From positions 1 to 5,832 of the forward strand of contig JAUVUS010000176.1 in NCBI GenBank assembly GCA_030600865.1: a stretch of 5,832 nt of DNA, given 5' to 3'. Position numbers and translations under genes: made by a program. Below, in pieces: positions 1 to 5,832 of the stretch. Numbering within the stretch: the first letter of the stretch is position 1; every line of letters starts with the position of its first letter. This stretch comes from Bacteroidales bacterium. GTDB taxonomy: Bacteria; Bacteroidota; Bacteroidia; Bacteroidales; UBA12077. Below the pieces are notes generated by a model that searched no databases, was not told where the DNA came from, and worked only from the letters and a program-made list of their open reading frames with translations.

Positions 1-2
1 AA

Positions 3-635
3 TTAACTGAAAATATCAGGTTGTTGCTTTTTAAATATTCATCAACACACCGGATAAATCGCTATTTTATGCTTGGAGAATTTACCGAAGGATCGAAAAT
101 AATACCAGAAATAGCCGAAAGCCTTGAAGATTTCGAACATTTACTTGACACACACTACGTTATTATATTTTACTACAAATTTGCATGTATGTATTTTGGT
201 AACAGTGATTATAAAAAAGTAATTTATTGGCTAAATAAAATTATCAACATGAAAGATGTTGATCTTAGATCAGACATACACAGTTTTGCCCGAATATTAA
301 ACTTAATAAGTCATTACGAATTAGGTAATCTGGATTTGGTTGATTACTACATCCGCTCAACGTATCGATTCCTTATAAAGAAAAACGATTTGCATTTATT
401 CCAGAAAATCATCATGAAATTTGTACGGAAACTAAATTCGATTACCCGAGACCAGTTAATTGATGCTTTCAAAGACCTTAGAGAACAGTTATTGCCTTTA
501 AACGACAAATTTTACGATCGCAGACCATTTATTTATTTCGATATTATTTCGTGGCTGGAAAGTAAAATTGAAAACAGGGATATACAGGAAATAATTCGTG
601 AAAAAGCGCTTAAAAAAATAAGTGATAATATTTAA
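3..635 (+). CDS. TPR-like helical-repeat protein, 3' end only
   Basis: The frame is open from base 3 to the TAA at 633-635, so the true start lies left of the window. The TTG at 21 is an internal codon, not a convincing start. About 210 residues are visible, nearly all predicted alpha-helical. Numbering from that TTG codon, residues 51-76 read like one tetratricopeptide helix pair: a Y-x-x-A-type helix, F-G-N at 59-61, D-Y at 63-64, then an amphipathic helix ending K-I-I-N. A second pair follows at about 88-120, with E-L-G-N at 100-103. The C-terminal 60 residues are charged helices without a catalytic motif. Such proteins usually act as protein-interaction scaffolds. I recognise the style as that of uncharacterised Bacteroidota TPR proteins, but I assign no function. 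There is no signal peptide or membrane segment in the visible part; the N-terminus is unknown. A 78-base gap separates it from the next gene, so co-transcription is uncertain. Confidence 0.75.
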   Translation, partial: LTENIRLLLFKYSSTHRINRYFMLGEFTEGSKIIPEIAESLEDFEHLLDTHYVIIFYYKFACMYFGNSDYKKVIYWLNKIINMKDVDLRSDIHSFARILNLISHYELGNLDLVDYYIRSTYRFLIKKNDLHLFQKIIMKFVRKLNSITRDQLIDAFKDLREQLLPLNDKFYDRRPFIYFDIISWLESKIENRDIQEIIREKALKKISDNI

Positions 636-713
636 GCCTTAATTATTAAACTTTTATTTCAATTACTTGTCAAATAGCTTGTATCTTATATAAACTTCTC
701 AAAAACACGAGTT

Positions 714-2405
714 ATGAAAAAAATTTCCAGCTTTCTATTAATCACAGTTATAAGCCTAAATATTATGTGTGCACAGGATCGTATCACCGGAAAAACATTT
801 GCAACACGCTCCGAAGTTATTGCCAAACACGGAATGGCAGCAACCAGTCAACCTTTAGCAACGCAAGTTGCATTAGATATTTTAAAAAAAGGCGGTAATG
901 CTATTGATGCAGCTATTGCAGCAAATGCAACACTTGGCTTAATGGAACCTACCGGAAATGGTATGGGTGGTGATTTATTTGCAATTATTTGGGATGCGAA
1001 AACTCAAAAGTTATATGGATTAAATGCAAGCGGGCGTTCTCCAAAATTATTAAGTCTTGAATACTTTAAAGAAAATGGATTAGAGAAAATTCCTTCACAT
1101 GGGCCACTACCCGTTTCTGTTCCGGGCTGTGTTGACGGATGGTTCGAAATGCACAAAAAATTTGGATCAATGAAAATGACAGAGATACTAGATCCAGCAA
1201 TATCGTACGCACGTGAAGGTTTTCCTGTTAGTGAACTTATTGCTTACTACTGGGGTCGAAGTGTGCCTTTTTTAAAAAAGTTCCCAAATTTTACTGAAAC
1301 TTTCACAATAAATGGTAAAGCTCCGGTAAAAGGTGAAATATTTAAAAATCCATATTTAGCAAATACGCTTGAAAAAATCGCTAAAGGAGGTCGTGATGTT
1401 TTTTATAAAGGAGAAATTGCTAAAGAAATCGACCGCTACATGAAAGAAATGGGTGGTTTTATTTCTTATGAAGATCTTTCAAATCATAAATCGGAATGGG
1501 TTGAGCCAATTTCAGCTAATTATCGTGGTTATGATGTTTGGGAACTTCCACCAAACGGACAAGGAACAGCTGCATTACAAATATTAAACATTCTTGAAGG
1601 TTATGATATTGCATCCATGGAATTTGGAAGTACAGAATACATTCATGTTTTTACTGAAGCTAAGAAATTGGCTTTTGAGGATAGGGCAAAATATTATTCC
1701 GATATGGATTTTAATGATATTCCTGTCGAAAAGCTTATTTCCAAAGAATATTCTGATGAAAGAAGAAAACTTATAAACCTAGATCGTGCTGCCAGAAATT
1801 ATCCTGCCGGTGAATTAGAAAAAGGAAACACAATTTATTTAACTGTTGCCGATCAATACGGAAATATGGTTTCGTTAATACAAAGTAATTATCGTGGCAT
1901 GGGTTCAGGAATGACACCCAAAGGATTAGGATTTATATTACAAGATCGTGGTGAACTTTTTAGTTTAGATGAAAACCATATGAATTGTTACGCACCCGGC
2001 AAAAGACCTTTTCATACTATTATTCCTGCTTTTATAACAAAAAATGGAAAACCATATATGAGTTTTGGAGTTATGGGAGGCTCTTTGCAACCACAAGGCC
2101 ATGCACAAATTGTAATTAACATGATAGATTTTGGAATGAATCTACAAGAAGCTGGAGATGCTCCCAGAATAAGGCATGGAGGAAGTTCTCAGCCTACAGG
2201 AGAAATAATGAAGGATGGAGGAATTCTATATCTGGAATCAGGTATAGATTATGAAGTTATTCGGGAGCTAATGAAAAAAGGACATAAAATTATGTTTGAT
2301 TTAGGTGGTTATGGTGGATACCAGGCAATTATGTACGACAATGAGAATGGAGTTTATTATGGAGCTTCGGAATCAAGGAAAGATGGACAAGCAGCAGGTT
2401 ATTAA
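714..2405 (+). CDS. ggt: Gamma-glutamyltranspeptidase-family Ntn hydrolase, exported
   Basis: This is a 563-residue member of the GGT family, enzymes that hydrolyse or transfer gamma-glutamyl groups, for example from glutathione. They are made as a proenzyme that cleaves itself before a Thr, which becomes the N-terminal nucleophile of the small subunit. Residues 1-20 form a signal peptide (K2-K3, then a hydrophobic core), probably cut after A20 to leave Q21, so the enzyme should be periplasmic. Family landmarks are G-G-N-A-I-D-A-A at 60-67, N-G-M-G-G-D at 82-87, S-G-R-S-P at 106-110 (R108 fits the substrate-carboxylate Arg), G-N-T at 371-373 (T373 the predicted nucleophile), R-P-F-H-T-I-I-P-A at 431-439 and M-G-G-S-L-Q-P-Q-G-H at 454-463. 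The large subunit would be about 350 residues and the small one 191. The segment after 410 is short and has no E. coli-type lid loop, and the G-G-S-S motif is replaced. This resembles the YwrD/acylase-like branch, so the exact substrate is open. The ATG has no Shine-Dalgarno sequence, which is usual in this phylum. Confidence 0.93.
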   Translation: MKKISSFLLITVISLNIMCAQDRITGKTFATRSEVIAKHGMAATSQPLATQVALDILKKGGNAIDAAIAANATLGLMEPTGNGMGGDLFAIIWDAKTQKLYGLNASGRSPKLLSLEYFKENGLEKIPSHGPLPVSVPGCVDGWFEMHKKFGSMKMTEILDPAISYAREGFPVSELIAYYWGRSVPFLKKFPNFTETFTINGKAPVKGEIFKNPYLANTLEKIAKGGRDVFYKGEIAKEIDRYMKEMGGFISYEDLSNHKSEWVEPISANYRGYDVWELPPNGQGTAALQILNILEGYDIASMEFGSTEYIHVFTEAKKLAFEDRAKYYSDMDFNDIPVEKLISKEYSDERRKLINLDRAARNYPAGELEKGNTIYLTVADQYGNMVSLIQSNYRGMGSGMTPKGLGFILQDRGELFSLDENHMNCYAPGKRPFHTIIPAFITKNGKPYMSFGVMGGSLQPQGHAQIVINMIDFGMNLQEAGDAPRIRHGGSSQPTGEIMKDGGILYLESGIDYEVIRELMKKGHKIMFDLGGYGGYQAIMYDNENGVYYGASESRKDGQAAGY

Positions 2406-2425
2406 ATAAAGAAATAATTTATTTT

Positions 2426-2974
2426 ATGGATGGATCATTATTATTAGAACTGATAAATAAAAGACAAAGCGATAGAGCTTATTTATCAAATCCAATCGAA
2501 GGAGATAAACTTGAACGAATATTAGAAGCAGGAAGATTAGCGCCATCAGCTTGTAATGCTCAACCCTGGAAATTTATTATTATTGATCAACAGGAGCTAA
2601 AAAATAAAATTGCCGATTGTACTTCCAGCAAAATTTTAGGTATGAATCATTTTACAAAGCAAGCTCCGATTCATATTGTAATTGTTGAAGAAAAAGCCAA
2701 TTTTACTTCAAATGCCGGTAGTTTAATAAAGAATAAGCAATTTCCATTAATAGATATTGGTATTACTGCAGAACATATATGTTTACAAGCAGCAGCCGAA
2801 GGTTTAGGAACTTGTATGCTTGGCTGGTTTGATGAGACAAAAGTAAAAAAACTATTAAATATACCTAAATCAAAACGAGTACCTTTAATAATTACCTTAG
2901 GATATCCTGCAAGCGAAACACGCGAAAAAAGGAGAAAAGATTTAGATAATATCACTAGTTATAATAGTTACTAA
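2426..2974 (+). CDS. Nitroreductase-family flavoprotein
   Basis: This 182-residue protein belongs to the nitroreductase fold family: FMN-dependent, usually homodimeric cytoplasmic enzymes that use NAD(P)H to reduce nitro compounds, quinones, flavins or enones. The FMN-phosphate region is K-R-Q-S-D-R at 12-17, matching the usual R-R-S-x-R. The signature L-A-P-S-A-C-N-A-Q-P-W is at 38-48. The central helix D-I-G-I-T-A-E-H at 110-117 leads into A-A-A-E-G-L-G-T-C at 122-130, and L-G-Y-P at 158-161 starts the last FMN-contacting segment, followed by a basic tail at 166-171. There is no signal peptide. It is complete, and is on the short side of the family. It starts 20 bases after the preceding stop with no promoter-like sequence between, so it is probably translated from the same mRNA as the GGT-family gene. 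The physiological substrate cannot be read from sequence; members of this family are often named only by fold. Confidence 0.9.
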   Translation: MDGSLLLELINKRQSDRAYLSNPIEGDKLERILEAGRLAPSACNAQPWKFIIIDQQELKNKIADCTSSKILGMNHFTKQAPIHIVIVEEKANFTSNAGSLIKNKQFPLIDIGITAEHICLQAAAEGLGTCMLGWFDETKVKKLLNIPKSKRVPLIITLGYPASETREKRRKDLDNITSYNSY

Positions 2975-2976
2975 TT

Positions 2977-3005
2977 TAGTCAACCATATTCAACCATTTT
3001 GACTA
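2977..3005. repeat. Small dyad with a 10-bp tandem duplication in its loop
   Basis: TAGTCAA at 2977-2983 is the exact reverse complement of TTGACTA at 2999-3005, leaving a 15-base loop. Overlapping it, TCAACCATAT (2980-2989) is followed directly by TCAACCATTT (2990-2999), a 10-bp tandem repeat with one mismatch. It lies just after the nitroreductase stop and before the facing murB stop, where a bidirectional terminator would be expected. However, the stem is short and AT-rich, and no clear T-run follows on either strand. Termination is therefore only a possibility. Confidence 0.4.
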
Positions 3006-3054
3006 CTTTGAACTTGAAATTTGAAACTCGGAACTTGGAACTCGAAATTCTAAA
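3006..3054. repeat. Seven in-phase degenerate heptamers at the convergent gene junction
   Basis: Seven consecutive 7-bp units fill this stretch without any phase break. The consensus is CTTG(A/G)AA. T at unit position 2 and A at positions 6 and 7 are the same in all seven units. Position 1 is C in five of seven, position 3 is T or C, position 4 is G in five, and position 5 alternates A and G. The last unit overlaps the murB stop codon at 3050-3052. It is non-coding on both strands apart from that end. Function unknown; it could be a simple-sequence array spread by slippage or a dispersed genomic repeat. Confidence 0.75.
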
Positions 3055-4063
3055 CTACATTAACTTCCATTTCCAAATCAATTCCAAATTTTTCTTTAAC
3101 TGATTTTTGAATTTCCTGTGCTAAATATAAAATTTCCTGGCCTGTTGCTCCTCCATGATTAACTATTACAAGAGCTTGTTTATTATGCACACCTGCCCTA
3201 CCTATGCTTTTACCTTTCCATCCCGCCTTTTCGATTAACCAACCTGCCGGAATTTTAATCAGCTCACTTCCTTGAATATATGTAGGCATTTCCGGGTAAT
3301 ATTTTTTTAATTCATCGGCTTTATAATTTTGCACAACAGGATTTTTAAAGAAGCTACCGGCATTTCCTATATCTTCCGGCTTTGGCAATTTTGATTCTCT
3401 TATATTTATAACCGCTTGTCGTATGTTCTTTATATTTATCTCATTATACTTTCCAAGCTCCTCTTTCAAATTACCATAATCAAGCTTAAAAGCAGGCTGT
3501 TTATTTAACTGAAAAGTGACATAATTAATAATATGTTTCCCTTTAAATTTTCGTTTAAAAATACTATCACGATAACCAAACCGGCAATCTTCATTTTTGA
3601 ATAAATGAATTTTCAACCTGTCAATTTCCAGTGTTTCAACTTCTGTAATAACGTCTTTTACCTCAACTCCATAAGCTCCAATATTCTGAATTGGACAAGT
3701 ACCAACATTACCGGGAATTAATGATAAATTTTCAATACCTACCCAATTTCTATCAACACAATAATCTACCAGCTCATCCCAATCTTCGCCTGCTCCAACT
3801 CGTATTTTAACAAAATCATTTGAATCATCAATTATTTCAATTCCTTTAATATTAGGCCGAAGTACATAACCTTCAAAATCTTTTGTAAATAAAACATTAC
3901 TTCCTCCTCCTAAAATTATTAAAGGCAAATTTTGTTTTGGATGTAAATTAAAAAAATCTATTAATTCAGTAACTGAGGAATATTCAGCAAAATAGCGGGT
4001 TTTAACATCAATGCCTAAAGTATTATATTTTTTTAACGTGAAATTTTCTTTAATCTCAAGCAT
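3050..4063 (-). CDS. murB: UDP-N-acetylenolpyruvoylglucosamine reductase
   Basis: MurB reduces UDP-GlcNAc-enolpyruvate to UDP-MurNAc with NADPH and bound FAD, the second committed step of cytoplasmic peptidoglycan precursor synthesis. The protein is 337 residues, close to the 342 of E. coli, and fits the type I form. The FAD-binding region includes L-G-G-G-S-N-V-L at 51-58 and I-P-G-N-V-G at 116-121 followed by P-I-Q-N-I-G-A-Y-G at 124-132. The catalytic set is visible: R165 in G-Y-R-D-S, the proton-donor S237 in G-N-A-G-S-F-F-K-N-P, and E333 in the C-terminal E-M-E-V, corresponding to E. coli R159, S229 and E325. Residues T122-C123 sit where Ser or Ala is commoner before P-I-Q-N. The ATG at 4061-4063 places the family N-terminus (N-T-L-G-I at 14-18) at the usual distance. 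It stands alone on the minus strand, not in a mur cluster. It is divergent from the glycosyltransferase and convergent with the nitroreductase. Confidence 0.97.
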   Translation of the reverse strand: MLEIKENFTLKKYNTLGIDVKTRYFAEYSSVTELIDFFNLHPKQNLPLIILGGGSNVLFTKDFEGYVLRPNIKGIEIIDDSNDFVKIRVGAGEDWDELVDYCVDRNWVGIENLSLIPGNVGTCPIQNIGAYGVEVKDVITEVETLEIDRLKIHLFKNEDCRFGYRDSIFKRKFKGKHIINYVTFQLNKQPAFKLDYGNLKEELGKYNEINIKNIRQAVINIRESKLPKPEDIGNAGSFFKNPVVQNYKADELKKYYPEMPTYIQGSELIKIPAGWLIEKAGWKGKSIGRAGVHNKQALVIVNHGGATGQEILYLAQEIQKSVKEKFGIDLEMEVNVV

Positions 4064-4082
4064 AAGTTGTTATTTTATTGTC

Positions 4083-4090
4083 CAAAGATA
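4083..4090 (-). promoter_or_regulatory. Bacteroidota-type -7 box for murB
   Basis: Read on the minus strand this is TATCTTTG, an exact match to the TAnnTTTG -7 element used by the primary sigma factor of Bacteroidota. It ends 19 bases before the murB ATG, which would give a short leader of about 15 bases. The -33 element is weak: only a TTTAG-like stretch lies at roughly the right distance upstream, and no clean TTG is present. Confidence 0.55.
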
Positions 4091-4136
4091 AGGATTGAAA
4101 ATTATAAATGCCTAAATAATTAGTAAAGTAAAAAAC

Positions 4137-5249
4137 GTGAAGCGAATATATATTGCAGTTACAAATGATTTAGTCACCGACAACAGAATTCATAAAGTTG
4201 CAAGTACTTTATTGAAATCAGGTGCCAGAGTTACTATTATCGGGAGAAAAAAACCAAAAAGTTTACAGCTTAAGAATCGTCCTTACCATACTAAGCGATT
4301 TAAATTATTTTTTAAACAAGGTCCCGGGTTTTATCTTGAATACAATATCCGCTTGTTTATCTATTTATTTTTCAGACGATTTGATATTATTGTAGCCAAC
4401 GATCTAGATACTTTACCAGGAGCTTATTATGCCAGCAAATTTAGATTTAAACATTTGGTTTACGATAGTCACGAATATTTTACCGAAGTTCCTGAACTGG
4501 TAAACAGAGACTTCCCAAGAAAAGTATGGAAAATTATTGAAAGAAAAATTCTACCCAAAATAAAATATTCGTACACTGTTTCTGAATCCATAGCAAAAAC
4601 ATATCAAAAACAGTATGGCATAAAAATGAAAGTGGTACGAAATGTTCCGTTTTATATTGATCAGAATCTTTCAGATAAAAGTCAAAAAAATGGTATCAAA
4701 TATATTTTGTATCAAGGTTCGTTAAATGTTGGTCGAGGATTGGAACATATAATTAATGCCATGCAATTTGTTGAAAATGCAAAACTCATAATAATAGGCA
4801 ATGGCGATATAAAAGAACAGTTAAAAAAAAGAATTCTGGATAAAGGATTAACTGAGAAAATTGAATTAAAAGGAAGAATCCCGTTTGAGGATTTACCTAC
4901 GGAGACTGCAAAAGCCGATTTAGGAATTGCTCTCGAAGAAAACATTGGATTAAACTACTATTATGCCTTACCAAATAAACTTTTCGATTACATACAAGCA
5001 GGAGTCCCCGTTTTAGTTTCTCCCTTTCCTGAAATGCAAAAGATCGTGAATAAATACGAAATAGGAACTGTATACGATCATAAAGATCCGGAATCGCTGG
5101 CACAAAAAATCTCAGAAATATTTAGGTTAAAGAATCGTTACAACAAGTGGAAAGAAAATACATTAATTGCTGCTAAAGAACTTTGCTGGGAAAATGAAGA
5201 AAAAATTCTGATAGCAATTTATTCAAAACTGGGAATACATTTCAAATAA
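4137..5249 (+). CDS. Glycosyltransferase, GT-B fold, family-4-like
   Basis: This 370-residue protein is a retaining-type, GT-B-fold glycosyltransferase, which transfers a sugar from an activated donor to a growing glycan, most likely a surface polysaccharide or lipid-linked oligosaccharide at the inner face of the membrane. The N-terminal acceptor domain (about 1-175) begins with a beta strand and A-V-T-N-D-L at 7-12, T-D-N-R-I-H-K at 14-20, then A-N-D-L-D at 87-91 and Y-D-S-H-E at 109-113. The donor domain (about 185-345) has Y-Q-G-S-L at 192-196 followed by G-R-G-L-E at 199-203, I-I-I-G-N-G at 218-223, K-G-R-I-P at 245-249, and L-P-N-K-L-F-D-Y-I-Q-A-G-V-P-V at 278-292, the usual nucleotide-sugar loop. 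E267 and E268 precede that loop. GTG at 4137 is the only standard start codon after the in-frame TAA at 4113-4115, and it fits the family N-terminus. There is no membrane helix. Neither donor nor acceptor can be told from sequence, and no polysaccharide cluster is visible around it. Confidence 0.93.
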   Translation: MKRIYIAVTNDLVTDNRIHKVASTLLKSGARVTIIGRKKPKSLQLKNRPYHTKRFKLFFKQGPGFYLEYNIRLFIYLFFRRFDIIVANDLDTLPGAYYASKFRFKHLVYDSHEYFTEVPELVNRDFPRKVWKIIERKILPKIKYSYTVSESIAKTYQKQYGIKMKVVRNVPFYIDQNLSDKSQKNGIKYILYQGSLNVGRGLEHIINAMQFVENAKLIIIGNGDIKEQLKKRILDKGLTEKIELKGRIPFEDLPTETAKADLGIALEENIGLNYYYALPNKLFDYIQAGVPVLVSPFPEMQKIVNKYEIGTVYDHKDPESLAQKISEIFRLKNRYNKWKENTLIAAKELCWENEEKILIAIYSKLGIHFK

Positions 5250-5272
5250 GCTTTAGTTTAATTTTATATTTT

Positions 5273-5303
5273 AGGGGTATTAAATTTGGCATACGTTTTA
5301 TAG
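5273..5303 (+). promoter_or_regulatory. Candidate ECF-type promoter of the sigma factor gene
   Basis: AGGGGTA at 5273-5279 and CGTTTTATA at 5294-5302 are spaced by 16 bases between the G-run and CGT. This is the layout of promoters read by ECF sigma factors (a G-rich -35 element and a CGT-type -10 element). The block stands out because it carries a G-run and CGT in an otherwise very AT-rich gap, and it ends about 10 bases before the ATG at 5314. Self-activation by the downstream sigma factor is an inference. No good TAnnTTTG box is present in this gap. Confidence 0.45.
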
Positions 5304-5313
5304 AAAAAATTTG

Positions 5314-5832
5314 ATGCACAATATCAGTGATAATAACTTAATCCAAAAAATTAAGCTTGGCAATAAAAATGCTTTTGACAGCTTATTTTTTAAGTATTAT
5401 AAACCTCTATATCGATTTGCTTTACACTTCTGCAATAATTCTACAATAGCAGAAGAATCTGTTCAAAAAACTTTTATAAAAATTTGGCAAAATAATTCAG
5501 ATTTAATTCCTGCAGAAGATATTGGAAAACTTTTGTTTGTATACACTAAAAATGCCGTTATAGATGAAATTAGGAAAGATGGTGTCAGAAGAAAACATGA
5601 GGGGTCAGTTATAACAGAAATTATGATTGATGAGAATAATTCATGTGATGACAAATATTGGATAAAAGCCATTCTGGAAACAGGTATTGAAACATTACCA
5701 AAAAAGGCAAAGGAAATTTTTCGTTTGGCAAAACAAGAAGGTTTAAGCATAAAAGAAATTGCTGATTATTTAAAAATATCAAACAAAACAGTTGAAAATC
5801 AACTTACTATTGCATACAAAAAGTTACGCCGA
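5314..5832 (+). CDS. ECF RNA polymerase sigma factor, 3' end outside the window
   Basis: The frame starts at ATG 5314 and stays open for 173 codons to the window edge, so the stop is not seen; most of both functional domains is present. Sigma region 2 spans about residues 20-95: A-F-D-S-L-F at 20-25, Y-Y-K-P-L-Y-R-F-A at 28-36, A-E-E-S-V-Q-K-T-F-I-K-I-W at 46-58 (the core-polymerase and -10 contact helices), and the basic I-R-K-D-G-V-R-R-K at 86-94. A poorly conserved linker follows at about 96-115. Region 4, an HTH for the -35 element, spans 127-173, with L-P-K-K-A-K-E-I-F at 128-136, S-I-K-E-I-A at 145-150 and the recognition helix N-K-T-V-E-N-Q at 157-163. This architecture is that of the sigma factors expanded in Bacteroides and relatives, which usually precede a FecR-like anti-sigma gene and TonB-dependent SusC/SusD uptake genes. 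That context lies outside the window and is inferred. The gene may be near its natural end, since such proteins are usually 170-200 residues. Confidence 0.93.
   Translation, partial: MHNISDNNLIQKIKLGNKNAFDSLFFKYYKPLYRFALHFCNNSTIAEESVQKTFIKIWQNNSDLIPAEDIGKLLFVYTKNAVIDEIRKDGVRRKHEGSVITEIMIDENNSCDDKYWIKAILETGIETLPKKAKEIFRLAKQEGLSIKEIADYLKISNKTVENQLTIAYKKLRR

Noticed and set aside
631..655. Possible terminator after the TPR-like gene (TTTAA and TTAAA arms followed by a T-rich run)
   Set aside because: The stem would be five A-T pairs, too weak to support an intrinsic terminator.
667..694. Possible promoter before the GGT-family gene: TTG at 667-669 and an AT-rich TATA-like stretch at 682-694
   Set aside because: The stretch matches TAnnTTTG at only four of six fixed positions, with too short a spacing, and the AT-rich background makes chance matches likely.
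1594..1776. A 60-codon plus-strand open frame inside the GGT-family gene
   Set aside because: It is an out-of-frame shadow of a strongly conserved coding region and has no independent start signal or domain.
2671..2955. A 94-codon minus-strand open frame opposite the nitroreductase gene
   Set aside because: It is antisense to a region holding the conserved FMN-binding residues; the translation looks like an antisense shadow with no recognisable family.
3410..3450. AT-rich repeated words (TTATATTTAT-like) within murB
   Set aside because: They are explained by Ile/Asn/Lys-rich coding sequence in an AT-rich genome and do not form a regular array.
4712..5103. Two overlapping minus-strand open frames (77 and 68 codons) opposite the glycosyltransferase donor domain
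   Set aside because: Both lie opposite well-supported coding sequence, overlap each other and show no family features.
5463..5750. A 95-codon minus-strand open frame near the right edge
   Set aside because: It is antisense to the sigma factor, whose regions 2 and 4 are clearly readable on the plus strand.

Overview
The window looks like chromosomal DNA of a member of the Bacteroidota. The DNA is AT-rich, roughly one third G+C by eye. Start codons lack clear Shine-Dalgarno sequences. The sigma-70-like gene at the right edge is of the ECF type that is greatly expanded in this phylum, the exported protein has a signal peptide followed by Gln, and one promoter matches the phylum's TAnnTTTG -7 box exactly. 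I cannot name a genus.

Layout from left to right. The 3' end of a TPR-like helical-repeat protein enters from the left edge (ends at 635). A 78-base gap leads to a gamma-glutamyltranspeptidase-family Ntn hydrolase with a signal peptide (714-2405). Twenty bases later comes a small nitroreductase-family flavoprotein (2426-2974), probably in the same transcript. Facing them is murB on the minus strand (3050-4063). The 75-base convergent gap holds a 10-bp tandem duplication inside a small dyad, then an in-phase array of degenerate heptamers that runs up to and over the murB stop codon. murB diverges across 73 bases from a family-4-like glycosyltransferase with a GTG start (4137-5249). A 64-base gap with a candidate ECF-type promoter then precedes an ECF sigma factor that runs off the right edge (5314 onward).

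Functionally this is mostly a housekeeping and envelope neighbourhood: murB makes UDP-MurNAc for peptidoglycan, the glycosyltransferase probably builds a surface glycan, and the GGT-family enzyme acts outside the cytoplasm on gamma-glutamyl or related amide substrates. The sigma factor probably begins a separate regulatory operon whose anti-sigma partner, if present, lies beyond the window. No RNA gene, insertion sequence, CRISPR array or phage gene was seen. I do not see strong evidence for a new multi-gene system. The most unusual features are the non-coding heptamer array and the self-regulation-like promoter before the sigma gene.
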